A stretch of 64,000 bases of DNA from UBA12079 sp964608745 (GCA_964608745.1 CAZSPC010000001.1:1-64000), one strand, 5' to 3'. Counted from the stretch's first letter, positions 40,791 to 49,570 are shown. Numbers and translations: made by a program. Notes: generated by a model from the sequence alone, not told the origin.

Positions 40791-40909
40791 ATTTTCCCAG
40801 AATTAGCGACCTTCGTTTCTTTTTCCTCAAATTTTTGTTCACCGTATTGCTATACGGCTCACGAAAATTTTTCGAAAAAATAAACGAATCTCATCTAATT
40901 CTGAAAAAA
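40791..40909 (+). repeat. family B palindrome after rpsL
   Basis: TTCCCAGAATTAGCGACCTT at the left, AATCTCATCTAATTCTGAAA at the right, with the loop GTTCACCGTATTGCTATACG shared with the copies after rpsG and tuf. Confidence 0.85.
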
Positions 40910-40975
40910 TTCATATTTTTGAAATTATTTATAATTTACTAAAAACTAAAAACTATTTAACTAAAAACTAACGCT

Positions 40976-41446
40976 ATGCGTCGTCCAATCAAAGATAAAA
41001 GAAATATCCAGCCAGACCGAGTGTATAATTCGTTGGTTGTTGAGCGATTTATAAACTATCTTATGCTTGATGGTAAAAAATCAGTTGCCCGAAAGGTGGT
41101 GTATGATGCAATGGATATCATCAAGGAAAAAGCAAAAGTAAAAGATCCGATGGAAGTATTCAATGGAGCTATCAAAAATGCAGGACCAATTATGGAAGTA
41201 AAATCTCGAAGAATTGGAGGGGCAAATTATCAGGTGCCTATTCAAGTTAAGGAGGATCGAAAACTATCACTTGCGATGCGATGGATTTTAGAAGCAGCGA
41301 GAGCAAAAAAAGGAACATCAATGAGTGAAAGATTAGCAGAAGAATTAATTCAAGCTAATAACAAAGAAGGGGAGGTGATTAAGAAAAGAGAAAATGTTCA
41401 CAAGATGGCGGAAGCGAATAAAGCCTTTGCCCACTTCGCTTGGTAA
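40976..41446 (+). CDS. rpsG: 30S ribosomal protein S7 (uS7)
   Basis: Primary binder of the 16S rRNA 3' domain. The 156 residues begin MRRPIKDKRNIQPDRVYNS and contain LDGKKSVARKVVYDAMDI, VKSRRIGGANYQVPIQVKEDRKLSLAMRWIL and the ending HKMAEANKAFAHFAW. The length is normal. It lies between rpsL and fusA as in most bacteria. Confidence 0.97.
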   Translation: MRRPIKDKRNIQPDRVYNSLVVERFINYLMLDGKKSVARKVVYDAMDIIKEKAKVKDPMEVFNGAIKNAGPIMEVKSRRIGGANYQVPIQVKEDRKLSLAMRWILEAARAKKGTSMSERLAEELIQANNKEGEVIKKRENVHKMAEANKAFAHFAW

Positions 41447-41449
41447 AAT

Positions 41450-41581
41450 TATTCCAAAACTAGCGATATTCGTTCCTTTTTTCTCAAATTTCCGTTCACC
41501 TTATTCTAACCTTATTCTAAGATAAGGCTCACGAAAATTTTTCGAAAAAATAAACGAATTTCATCTAGTTTTGAAATAATT
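41450..41581 (+). repeat. family B palindrome after rpsG
   Basis: TTCCAAAACTAGCGATATTC and AATTTCATCTAGTTTTGAAA arms, with an inner CTTATTCTAA direct duplication in the loop that other copies lack. Confidence 0.85.
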
Positions 41582-41630
41582 TAAAAATTTTCAAAAAAAT
41601 TAAAAAATTAAAAATTCTAAATTAAAAACT

Positions 41631-43781
41631 ATGAGTCGTGATTATCCACTAGAAAAAGTCCGAAATATCGGAATTATTGCCCACATTGATGCGGGTAAAA
41701 CAACTGTGTCTGAAAGAGTTCTTTTCTACACAGGACTTTCACATAAAATTGGAGAAGTTCACGATGGTGATGCCACCATGGACTGGATGGAACAAGAGCA
41801 AGAGAGAGGTATTACTATTACTTCAGCTGCTACCACTACATTTTGGACTCCAACATATGATCCAACAAACACAGATCTAAAACACAGATTTAATATTATC
41901 GACACTCCAGGTCACGTTGACTTTACCGCAGAGGTGGAAAGGTCTCTTAAAGTGCTTGATGGTGGTGTTGTTGTTTTTGATGGTGTAGCGGGTGTGGAAT
42001 CTCAATCTGAAACTGTTTGGCGACAAGCTGACAAATACAATGTTCCAAGAATTTGTTTTATTAATAAATTAGACCGAACAGGCGCATCATTCGAAAGATC
42101 TTTCAAATCTATCTTGGATAGACTTACACCAAATGCTGTGCGAGCTCAACTTCCAATTAAAGAAGAGGGTGACCACGAAGGGGTAGTAGACTTGTTAACT
42201 ATGAAGGCTTATTACTTCGAAGGGGAGATGGGTAAAGATGTTATTGAAAAAGATATACCAGAAGAAATGAAAGCTGACGTAGAAAAATATAGAGGAGAAT
42301 TGATTGAAAAAATTGTGGAAAATGACGAAGAATTGATGAATGAATATTTGGAAGGAAATGAAATTCCATTGGATAAACTAAAAACAATTTTGAGAAAAGC
42401 TGTTATTGCCCTTGATATTGTTCCTGTTTATACAGGTTCAGCTTTGAAAAACAAGGGCGTGCAAAAACTTCTTGACGCTGTTGTTGATTATCTTCCTTCA
42501 CCACTTGATATTCCTCCTGTAAAAGGAATTGATGCAAAAACAGAGGAAGAAGTAGAAAGAAAAGCATCCGATGAAGAACCGTTTTCAGCACTTGCTTTCA
42601 AATTACAAACTGATCCATTTGTGGGACAACTTACATTTTTCCGAGTTTACTCTGGAACAGTAGAAGCTGGCTCATATATTTACAATTCAACAACTGGTAA
42701 TAAAGAGAGACTAGGACGAATTCTGCGGATGCATTCAAACGAAAGAGAAGAGGTGAAGAAAGTTTATGCTGGTGAAATTGCAGCTGCCGTTGGGTTGAAA
42801 GATACAAAAACATCAGATACTTTGTGTGATGAAAATAATCCGGTAATTTTGGAGAAAATCGAATTTATGAAACCGGTTGTTTCTGTTCGAATTGAACCAA
42901 AGACCAAAGCTGACCAAGAAAAAATGGGTATTGCTTTGAAAAAACTTTCAGATGAAGATCCAACTTTCACAATTTCTACTGATGAAGAAACTCTGGAAAC
43001 TATTATTTCAGGAATGGGTGAGCTTCACCTGGAAGTTTTGGTTGATCGAATGAAAAGAGAATTCAATGTTGAAGCTAATATTGGAAAACCACAAGTAGCT
43101 TATCGAGAAACTATTCAAAATCCATCAGAAGCAGAAGTAAAATATGTAAAACAATCAGGAGGTCGTGGACAATATGGTCATGTGAAAATTAAAATTAAAC
43201 CTCTTGATAAACTTACTGAGGAAGAAGAAAAGAATCTACCAAAAAATACCAAGAGGTCAGAAGGAGGAATGGAGTTTGTTAATAGTATTAAAGGTGGTGT
43301 TATTCCACAAGAATATATTCCAGCTTGTGAAAAGGGAATAAAAGAAGGAATGGAAAGGGGAGTTGTTGCTGGATATAAAATGGTAGATATTTCAACTGAT
43401 TTATATGATGGTACATATCACGATGTTGACTCATCAGAAATTGCTTTCAAAATCGCTGCATCACAAGCTTTCCAAGAAGCTGCTAAAAAGGCTAACCCAG
43501 TATTATTGGAGCCGATTATGAAAGTTGAAGTTGTTACTCCGGAAGAGTTTATGGGTGATGTGAATGGAAACCTAAGCTCAAAGAGAGGGCAAATTGACTC
43601 AATGGAAGATAGGGGGGGAAATAAAGTAATCAATGCCAAAGTACCTCTATCGGAAATGTTTGGTTATACTACAACACTGCGGTCAATGACAGAGGGTCGA
43701 GCAAATGCAACAATGGAATTTGATCATTATGCGACGGTTCCGGCTAATGTGGCACAAGAAATAATTGAGTCTAGAAAATAA
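41631..43781 (+). CDS. fusA: elongation factor G
   Basis: Translocation GTPase. The 716 residues show G1 HIDAGKTT (about residue 17), switch I QERGITITSAATT, G3 DTPGH (about 90), G4 NKLD (about 144) and domain IV with the YGHVKIKIKPL region. The C-terminal MFGYTTTLRSMTEGRANATMEF is typical. It follows S12 and S7 and ends in a family C hairpin that probably terminates the str cluster. Confidence 0.97.
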   Translation: MSRDYPLEKVRNIGIIAHIDAGKTTVSERVLFYTGLSHKIGEVHDGDATMDWMEQEQERGITITSAATTTFWTPTYDPTNTDLKHRFNIIDTPGHVDFTAEVERSLKVLDGGVVVFDGVAGVESQSETVWRQADKYNVPRICFINKLDRTGASFERSFKSILDRLTPNAVRAQLPIKEEGDHEGVVDLLTMKAYYFEGEMGKDVIEKDIPEEMKADVEKYRGELIEKIVENDEELMNEYLEGNEIPLDKLKTILRKAVIALDIVPVYTGSALKNKGVQKLLDAVVDYLPSPLDIPPVKGIDAKTEEEVERKASDEEPFSALAFKLQTDPFVGQLTFFRVYSGTVEAGSYIYNSTTGNKERLGRILRMHSNEREEVKKVYAGEIAAAVGLKDTKTSDTLCDENNPVILEKIEFMKPVVSVRIEPKTKADQEKMGIALKKLSDEDPTFTISTDEETLETIISGMGELHLEVLVDRMKREFNVEANIGKPQVAYRETIQNPSEAEVKYVKQSGGRGQYGHVKIKIKPLDKLTEEEEKNLPKNTKRSEGGMEFVNSIKGGVIPQEYIPACEKGIKEGMERGVVAGYKMVDISTDLYDGTYHDVDSSEIAFKIAASQAFQEAAKKANPVLLEPIMKVEVVTPEEFMGDVNGNLSSKRGQIDSMEDRGGNKVINAKVPLSEMFGYTTTLRSMTEGRANATMEFDHYATVPANVAQEIIESRK

Positions 43782-43858
43782 AAATCTTCAAGCAAAGCCA
43801 GGCTTTTAGTTCGTAGAACCAGCCTGGCTTTTAGCTTGAGATTTTTATTTTCAATTAC
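43774..43858 (+). terminator. family C long hairpin at the 3' end of fusA
   Basis: GAAAATAAAAATC (including the stop codon) pairs with GATTTTTATTTTC; the inner stem AAGCAAAGCCAGGCTTTTAG is the inverse complement of the one after rpmB. Downstream, 43870-44030 holds a GTTACCGGGTAAC palindrome, heptad units (AGTAGTAAGGTGTAAG) and a TCAATGGTCCGTCAGC palindrome. Confidence 0.75.
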
Positions 43859-44045
43859 TCATCTTTAAATTTTAGTAACCTAGTTACCGGGTAACCCAAG
43901 AAAAACGGTTTTTTATTTTGTCTTATTTTCTTTTTTTTGATTATCTAGTATTAAGTAGTAAGGTGTAAGTAATAAGTTTTCTTTTTGATTTTTCAATGGT
44001 CCGTCAGCTGACGGACCATTGAATTTTTTGTGTTAAAATAAACTT

Positions 44046-44615
44046 ATGAAAACAGCAATAATTTTACATGGGATGACTGTGTCAAAGGAAAGATATTTTG
44101 ATCCAGATACCGAAGTCAAATCTAATAAGAATTGGTTACCTTGGATACAAAAACAATTACTTATTAATAATATTTTAGCTCAGGCAATTGAATTACCAAA
44201 ACCTTACGAACCGGTTTATGAAGATTGGAAAAAAGTTTTTGAACAATTTAATATTGATGAAGAGACTATATTGATAGGACATAGTTGTGGGGCTGGTTTT
44301 TTAATTAGATGGTTGAGTGAAAATGATATAAAAGTTGGTAAGGTTGCTTTAGTTGCTCCATATTTAGGTTTGAACGGAATGGTTAAGTCAGATTTTTTTA
44401 ATTTTGAAATAGATCCAAATGTTCCAGAGAGGACAAAAGGGTTGTTTGTGTTTTATTCTGATAACGACAAGGATCACACATTAGGAAGTGTAGATATATT
44501 GAAGAAGAATTTTAAAGGAGCAAAATTTATTGAATTAAAAGGTAGAGGACACTTTATTTTAAAACATATGGGAACAAGAGAATTCCCAGAATTACGAGAT
44601 GTTTTGTTAAAATAA
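44046..44615 (+). CDS. alpha/beta hydrolase (RBBP9/YdeN-like)
   Basis: The 189 residues show the N-terminal KTAIILHGM strand, the nucleophile elbow LIGHSCGAGF near residue 80, an aspartate in YSDNDKDHT and the histidine in ELKGRGHFIL. It is thus a serine hydrolase with an intact triad; the substrate is unknown. TGTTAAAAT ends 6 nt before the ATG. It may be cotranscribed with the acetyltransferase behind the family F leader. Confidence 0.85.
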   Translation: MKTAIILHGMTVSKERYFDPDTEVKSNKNWLPWIQKQLLINNILAQAIELPKPYEPVYEDWKKVFEQFNIDEETILIGHSCGAGFLIRWLSENDIKVGKVALVAPYLGLNGMVKSDFFNFEIDPNVPERTKGLFVFYSDNDKDHTLGSVDILKKNFKGAKFIELKGRGHFILKHMGTREFPELRDVLLK

Positions 44616-44625
44616 AATTTTATTT

Positions 44626-44740
44626 ATCCTGTTAGAGATGTTGGGTTGTATTCTCCGGGAAAGTGGTAAAGTATATATATTGAAAACATTACAAATTTAA
44701 TTTATAAGATACGGAAACTTTGTTTCCTATCTCTAACGGG
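44626..44740 (+). promoter_or_regulatory. family F structured leader before a GNAT gene
   Basis: CCTGTTAGAGAT (from 44628) pairs with ATCTCTAACGGG (44729-44740); inner hairpins TTC-TCCGG-GAA and GATACGGAAAC/GTTTCCTATC match those of the rpmC leader. Wobble pairs sit at different places in the two copies. The ATG follows at once. Confidence 0.7.
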
Positions 44741-45211
44741 ATGAAAATAAGAAAAGCAACAATTAAAGATTTGGAGACAATTCAAAAACTTAACACGAAA
44801 CTTTGTACAAAAGAATGTGAAGAATTTGATGGCACTTTGGTTCCCGATTATCCTCTTACCGAAGAAGTAAAAGGTAAGCTTGAAAAACGTATTTTAGGTG
44901 ATCTTTCTGCTGTTTTTGTTGTGGAAGTTGAGAATAAAATAATAGGATATATTGTTGGTGGTATACAAAAGGATGAAAATTATAGAAATGTAAAAAATAT
45001 TTGTGGATTGGGGGGTTTTTGGGTTGATGAGGAATATAGAAATGAAGGTGTTGGCAGCAAATTATTCGAAGAATTTCAAAGATGGTGTGAAAATAAAGAT
45101 ACTTCTAGATTACAAGTAACAGTTTCATCCCAAAATCTAAAAGCAATAAAATTTTATAAAAAAGAAGGTTTTGAAAAATACGATGTTGTTTTGGAGAAAG
45201 TTTTAAAATAA
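44741..45211 (+). CDS. GNAT family N-acetyltransferase
   Basis: Transfers an acetyl group from acetyl-CoA. ATG 44741 gives the typical start MKIRKATIKDLETIQKLN; a TTG further up lies in the leader. The acetyl-CoA motif GGFWVDEEYRNEGVGSKLFEEF (motif A, V-x-x-x-x-R-x-x-G-V-G) and SSQNLKAIKFYKKEGFEKY (motif B) are complete. The substrate is unknown. The next gene starts 3 nt after its stop. Confidence 0.9.
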   Translation: MKIRKATIKDLETIQKLNTKLCTKECEEFDGTLVPDYPLTEEVKGKLEKRILGDLSAVFVVEVENKIIGYIVGGIQKDENYRNVKNICGLGGFWVDEEYRNEGVGSKLFEEFQRWCENKDTSRLQVTVSSQNLKAIKFYKKEGFEKYDVVLEKVLK

Positions 45212-45214
45212 AAA

Positions 45215-45511
45215 ATGTTTTCAATATTAATTTACATTTTAATAGGGGTGGGTATTGGATTTTTGGTTTGGGGTTTTGTTGGTGGGAGTAGTGATGAGAA
45301 AAAAGAAGTATGTTTGAATGGTGAAGAAAAACGAGAAGAAAAGATTTTAGAATTTTTAGATAGAGAAGGGAAAATAACAAATAATCAAATTGAAGAAATG
45401 TTGGGTGTATCGGATACTTCGGTTGGAAGATATTTAGACGAATTGGAAAGAAAGGGGAAAATAAAACAAATCGGAAAAACAGGAAAAAGTGTCTATTACA
45501 TCAAGAAATAG
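45215..45511 (+). CDS. membrane-anchored winged-helix protein, 98 aa
   Basis: Residues 2-24 form one membrane helix. Residues 38-98 are a winged helix: ILEFLDREGKITNNQIEEML, the recognition helix GVSDTSVGRYLDELERKG, and the wing KQIGKTGKSVYYIKK. It may be a membrane-bound DNA-binding regulator. It lies 3 nt after the acetyltransferase and is probably cotranscribed. Confidence 0.75.
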   Translation: MFSILIYILIGVGIGFLVWGFVGGSSDEKKEVCLNGEEKREEKILEFLDREGKITNNQIEEMLGVSDTSVGRYLDELERKGKIKQIGKTGKSVYYIKK

Positions 45512-45541
45512 TATAAATAATACTAAAAAACTACATCTCCG

Positions 45542-45720
45542 AATTATTGGAATTAAGGGTACGATAGTACCCTTAATTCCAATATGAAGTTAAAATTACT
45601 TTGGTACATTAAGAACCGATAGTTTCTTAATGTACCATATACAAAATTAAATTTTAGGATAAGGCTCAACATAGCCAACCCAAACGCCCCACGGGTGGGG
45701 CGTTTGGATTTTAATTGAAC
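45542..45720. repeat. three long palindromes in a gene-free stretch
   Basis: ATTGGAATTAAGGGTAC and its complement around GATA (45547-45584); TGGTACATTAAGAA and its complement (about 45600-45640); and AAACGCCCCACGGGTGGGGCGTTT (45680-45705). Each is nearly perfect and lacks a T run. Confidence 0.7.
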
Positions 45721-45780
45721 AAGTTAGTTTTTAGGGCTATAATTTAATTATATTTATTACTAACTTAATTTTTTAAAAAA

Positions 45781-46467
45781 ATGGAAAATAAAAATTTAAT
45801 CGGGGGAGCTGTTATTTTGGTTATAATCATTGTTGCGGTTGTTGTTTTTTCTGGAAATGACAAAGGTTTGGGGGGAAATAACATTTTTAATAAAGGGGGA
45901 AATTCCGGAACCCTTAAAGATTTTATGTCTGGTGTTATGGGTACTAATATTTCCTGTGATTTTGGGCAGAAGATTGGTTTAGACAACGAATTAAAAGTGA
46001 AAACTTACATTGCAGGTGAAAAAGTGCGAGTTGATTATAAAATGAAAAAACCGATTGAAGAAGGGCTTTCCGAGTGGCAAGATATGTACATTATTTCTGA
46101 TGGAGAGTACACATATATTTGGGGAGACAGTCCTCTGGGAGGGGTGATGCAAGGAATGAAAATAAAACAAGAAGATTTTCAAGAGGAGGGTGAAAATGAG
46201 AATGTTCCGGTGGGCATGATTGATTACGAAACCCCGTTATCAAATTGTAATAAGTGGTCTGTTGACAACAAAATGTTTGAAATTCCCAATGACATACAAT
46301 TTTTTGATCCAACTAATATGATGGATATGATGTTTCAAGGAATGGGTATACCAGAGGAGATGGAGGTATCAGAAGAAGGAAGCATGGGTGAGGGAATAGA
46401 TTGTTCTGTTTGTGATCAGTTACCAGTAGGACAAAAAGAAAGTTGCCTGCAAGCAATGGGGTGTTAG
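45781..46467 (+). CDS. membrane-anchored extracytoplasmic protein, 228 aa
   Basis: One hydrophobic helix (about residues 7-24) then a polar domain with NISCDFGQKIG, YIISDGEYTYIWGD and a C-terminal cysteine-rich end (CSVCDQLPVGQKESCLQAMGC). A methionine-rich stretch (TNMMDMMFQGMG) is notable. I recognise no named family. A TATAAT box about 40 nt upstream gives it its own promoter. A terminator lies at about 46484-46531. Confidence 0.7.
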   Translation: MENKNLIGGAVILVIIIVAVVVFSGNDKGLGGNNIFNKGGNSGTLKDFMSGVMGTNISCDFGQKIGLDNELKVKTYIAGEKVRVDYKMKKPIEEGLSEWQDMYIISDGEYTYIWGDSPLGGVMQGMKIKQEDFQEEGENENVPVGMIDYETPLSNCNKWSVDNKMFEIPNDIQFFDPTNMMDMMFQGMGIPEEMEVSEEGSMGEGIDCSVCDQLPVGQKESCLQAMGC

Positions 46468-46483
46468 TTTGGGGGAAATAAAA

Positions 46484-46531
46484 CGAAAAAACCACAATTT
46501 ACAATTAGTTTATAAATTGTGGTTTTTTGTT
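46484..46531 (+). terminator. intrinsic terminator
   Basis: AAAAAACCACAATTTA pairs with TAAATTGTGGTTTTTT. Confidence 0.8.
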
Positions 46532-46613
46532 GACTTTTTTATTGTAAAAGATTGGTCTGTGGTGTAGGTAGTATGTAGGAGTAAATACAAAAAATGAAAA
46601 TAAGGAGAATATT

Positions 46614-47123
46614 ATGAGAGGAAGTATTATTGAGGGGTTAGCACTTGCAGATATGAAAATATTGGATGATGAATTGCGTTCAATTTTAAACTCAGAGGAA
46701 CATCCGGGTTGTCTTTCTTGGATAAGTGAAAAAATGTCAGTTTTGGTTGTTTGTCATTTGGAATTGGATGAGTTTTCAAAACAAGTCGAAGAAATTGAAA
46801 ATCTTGGTTTTCAATCGCCTTGGGATTTGCGCATTGTTAACGGTTGTTGTGGTGTGTTGTATGGTTGGGGAACATTTCTTTTTTCTCCTACCCCTAATAA
46901 ATATACTTTAGAAAATCTTATTTCAATTTATCAAAATTCTGATTTTATTATAAAGAAAGGGAATACTCATCTCGAAGCTGAAACGGCAGATATTGGTAAA
47001 ATGATAATGTTTGCCGAAAAAATGTGGGGAGCAGGTTATATTCTTGTAAGTGGGATTAAACCGACAGAATACATAAGTGAAGATAACTGGCTTGTGAAAA
47101 CGAGGTTTAGGCTATCTCAATAA
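46614..47123 (+). CDS. hypothetical protein, 169 aa
   Basis: Soluble, with an NGCCGVLYGWGTFLFSP stretch in the middle. I recognise no family. An AAGGAG ribosome site precedes the ATG, and a clear terminator (ACACCGAGTC stem) lies at about 47149-47177, so it is one of the single SD-led orphan genes. Confidence 0.7.
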   Translation: MRGSIIEGLALADMKILDDELRSILNSEEHPGCLSWISEKMSVLVVCHLELDEFSKQVEEIENLGFQSPWDLRIVNGCCGVLYGWGTFLFSPTPNKYTLENLISIYQNSDFIIKKGNTHLEAETADIGKMIMFAEKMWGAGYILVSGIKPTEYISEDNWLVKTRFRLSQ

Positions 47124-47191
47124 ATTTGTTTTGAACAAATATCACCAAACACCGAGTCATTAGACTCGGTGTTTTTATTTAGATTTTTTAG

Positions 47192-47250
47192 TTGACTATT
47201 ATTTCCGTTCTGTTATTATATTGGGATAATGCTAATGGCATTCGTTTTTT
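47192..47250 (+). promoter_or_regulatory. tuf promoter and leader hairpin
   Basis: TTGACT (47192-47197) and TTATAT/TATATT (about 47216-47222) are followed by an AATGC-TAATG-GCATT hairpin (47228-47242) and six T, which may attenuate transcription of tuf. Confidence 0.55.
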
Positions 47251-47301
47251 GTATTTAACCGCCTTTTTGGGGTGTTAATATAAATTATTAGAAATAATTT
47301 A

Positions 47302-47402
47302 AAGCGTTTAGCGTCCAGCGTTTAGCGTTGTAGTGAACAAATTTTGCCTTTGGCAAAATTTGTTAAAACCTATAACCCTAAACGCTAAACGCTAAACCCT
47401 AT
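47302..47402 (+). repeat. family A element upstream of tuf
   Basis: AGCGTTTAGCGTCCAGCGTT left arm, CAAATTTTGCC-TTT-GGCAAAATTTG centre, CCCTAAACGCTAAACGCTAA right arm. It ends 9 nt before the ATG. Confidence 0.85.
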
Positions 47403-47411
47403 AAAAAAATT

Positions 47412-48605
47412 ATGGCAGAAGAATTCAATAGAGATAAACCTCACGTAAACGTGGGAACCATCGGTCACGTTGACCATGGTAAAACAACTCTTACTGCGGC
47501 AATTCTGCATGTTCTTGGTCTTGCTGGTCAAGAAACAAGCAAAAAAGGTGTTGATGAAATCGACAACGCCCCAGAAGAGAAAGAAAGAGGAATTACAATT
47601 GCTCTTTCTCACCAAGAGTATAGTACAGAAAATAGACACTATGCTCACGTTGATGCTCCCGGCCACGCCGACTACATCAAAAATATGATCACAGGTGCTG
47701 CTCAAATGGATGGTGCTATCCTTGTAGTAGCCGCTAACGACGGTGCGATGCCTCAAACAAGAGAACATATCTTGTTGGCAAAGCAAGTTGGTGTACCTAA
47801 AATCATTGTATTCTTGAACAAGACAGACTTGGTAGATGATCAAGAAATGGTAGAGCTTGTTGAAGAAGAAGTAAAAGAAATGCTAACTCAATATGAGTTC
47901 GATGGAGAAAACACTCCATTTATTAAAGGTTCAGCTGTTAAAGCTCTTGAAGCATCATCAGTAGATGATGAATGGGCAAAACCAATTATTGAATTGGCAA
48001 AACAGTTGGATGAATACATCCCAGTTCCTGAAAGAGATACTGATAAGCCTTTCCTAATGCCTATCGAGGACATTTTCTCAATTGAAGGACGAGGAACTGT
48101 TTGTACAGGTAAAATCGAAAGAGGAATTGTTAAGGTTGGTGAAGATGTAGAAATTGTTGGTATTAAAGATACTGAAAAAACTACTGTTACCGGAGTTGAA
48201 ATGTTCAACAAGTCTCTACAAGAAGGACAGGCTGGAGACAACGCTGGAATTTTGATTCGAGGTATTAAAAAAGAAGATGTTCACAGAGGACAAGTTCTTT
48301 CAAAACCTGGAACAGTTACTCCACACACAGAATTCGAAGCAGAAGTATATGTCTTGAAGAAAGAGGAAGGTGGACGACATACTCCGTTCTTCTCAGGTTA
48401 TAAACCTCAGTTCTACATTCGAACAACTGATGTTACCGGAGAAGTAACATTGGCAGAAGGAACTGAAATGGTTATGCCAGGAGATACCGCTGTATTTAAA
48501 GTAAAACTTCAAGCTCCTATTGCTCTTGAAGAACAACAAAGATTTGCTGTTCGAGAAGGGGGTAGAACTGTTGGAGCGGGGGTGGTTACAAAAATCACCG
48601 CTTAA
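47412..48605 (+). CDS. tuf: elongation factor Tu
   Basis: Delivers aminoacyl-tRNA to the ribosome. The 397 residues show GHVDHGKTTLTAAI (about 19-32), switch I KERGITIALSHQEY, DAPGHADY (about 80), NKTDLVDD and SAVKALE. Domain II has GRGTVCTGKIERG, and domain III has the GGRHTPFFSGYKPQFYIRTTDVTG segment. The length is normal. It starts the second ribosomal cluster (tuf-S10-L3-L4-L23-L2), with its own promoter. Confidence 0.98.
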   Translation: MAEEFNRDKPHVNVGTIGHVDHGKTTLTAAILHVLGLAGQETSKKGVDEIDNAPEEKERGITIALSHQEYSTENRHYAHVDAPGHADYIKNMITGAAQMDGAILVVAANDGAMPQTREHILLAKQVGVPKIIVFLNKTDLVDDQEMVELVEEEVKEMLTQYEFDGENTPFIKGSAVKALEASSVDDEWAKPIIELAKQLDEYIPVPERDTDKPFLMPIEDIFSIEGRGTVCTGKIERGIVKVGEDVEIVGIKDTEKTTVTGVEMFNKSLQEGQAGDNAGILIRGIKKEDVHRGQVLSKPGTVTPHTEFEAEVYVLKKEEGGRHTPFFSGYKPQFYIRTTDVTGEVTLAEGTEMVMPGDTAVFKVKLQAPIALEEQQRFAVREGGRTVGAGVVTKITA

Positions 48606-48610
48606 TAAAT

Positions 48611-48730
48611 TATCCCAAAACTAGCGACCTTCGTTTCTTTTTTCTCAAAATTCCGTTCACCGTATTGTTATACGACTCACGAAATTTTTTCAAAAAAAGA
48701 AACGAATCTCATCTAGTTTTGAAATAATTT
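48611..48730 (+). repeat. family B palindrome after tuf
   Basis: CCCAAAACTAGCGACCTTCG and AATCTCATCTAGTTTTGAAA arms; loop TTCACCGTATTGTTATACGA as after rpsL. Confidence 0.85.
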
Positions 48731-48743
48731 AAACAATTTATAG

Positions 48744-48815
48744 AGGTTAAAATTATTAAAAATTTTAACCTTACTAAGTGTCGCTTGTTCTCAGGCGACA
48801 CCATAGTGAGGTTAA
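48744..48815 (+). promoter_or_regulatory. two mutually exclusive hairpins between tuf and rpsJ
   Basis: AGGTTAAAATT pairs with AATTTTAACCT (48744-48771), but the TTAACC of that hairpin can instead pair in TTAACCTTACTA / TAGTGAGGTTAA (48765-48815), which encloses a GTGTCGC/GCGACAC stem. This switch-like layout could control rpsJ. From 48816 to 48928 I see only AT-rich sequence. Confidence 0.5.
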
Positions 48816-48928
48816 AGTTAGAGATTTTGATGTTTATGTCTGTTGAGTATTCAACTAAAACACAAAATTAAAAACTTGTTTTTGTTTCCTCTTAAAAACA
48901 AAGACAAATATTACAATTAAATTATTTG

Positions 48929-49028
48929 AGCGTTTGGCGTATAGCATTTAGCGTTGTAGTGAACAAATTTTGCCAAAGGTAAAATTTGTTTAAACCTATA
49001 ACCCTAAACGCTAAACCCTATACCCTAA
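48929..49028 (+). repeat. family A element upstream of rpsJ
   Basis: AGCGTTTGGCGTATAGCATT left arm, AAATTTTGCC-AAA-GGTAAAATTT centre, CCCTAAACGCTAAACCC right arm. Confidence 0.8.
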
Positions 49029-49032
49029 TTTT

Positions 49033-49413
49033 ATGACTACTAAAAAAACAACTACTAAAAAAGTAGCGAAAAAGACAACTAAAAAAGCTACCAAAAAAAC
49101 CGAAGGAATCGGAAAACTTCGAATCCGAGTTTTTGCTTATGAGCACAAGCTACTTGATTCATCAATCAAGCAAATTATTGATACTGCTTTGCGATACGAT
49201 GCAGAGATTTCAGGACCAATTCCACTTCCGACTCAAATCAAAAAATATACAGTTAACCGATCAACTTTCGTACATAAAGATTCTCGTGAACAATACGAAA
49301 TGAGAGTACATCGAAGACTAATTGATATTCTTAATCCTTCAGCTAAGATTATTGAGGCGTTGACGAATTTAAGTTTACCGTCAGGAGTATCTATCGATGT
49401 AAAAGTAATGTAA
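49033..49413 (+). CDS. rpsJ: 30S ribosomal protein S10 (uS10) with a basic N-terminal extension
   Basis: Head protein and part of the Nus antitermination complex. The core starts at about residue 26: GKLRIRVFAYEHKLLDSSIKQI, ISGPIPLPTQIKKYTVNRSTFVHKDSREQYE and the ending LPSGVSIDVKVM. The first 25 residues are almost only threonine and lysine. It precedes L3, but two to three unrelated genes are inserted between them. Confidence 0.95.
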   Translation: MTTKKTTTKKVAKKTTKKATKKTEGIGKLRIRVFAYEHKLLDSSIKQIIDTALRYDAEISGPIPLPTQIKKYTVNRSTFVHKDSREQYEMRVHRRLIDILNPSAKIIEALTNLSLPSGVSIDVKVM

Positions 49414-49416
49414 TTA

Positions 49417-49540
49417 AATTTTTCCAGAATTGGCGAATTTCGCTTTTGTTTCGGCAAGAATTTCAGTCGTAGTATTTGGTTATACAACTTCTTCAATTCT
49501 CACCAAAACAAAAGCGAACTTCATCCAATTCTGAAAAAAT
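49417..49540 (+). repeat. family B palindrome after rpsJ
   Basis: TTCCAGAATTGGCGAATTTC and GAACTTCATCCAATTCTGAA arms, CTTTTGTTTCGGCAAGAATT inner arm; loop as in the rplP and rplF copies. Confidence 0.85.
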
Positions 49541-49570
49541 TGAAAATTGAATTTAATTTCGAAAAAATAA

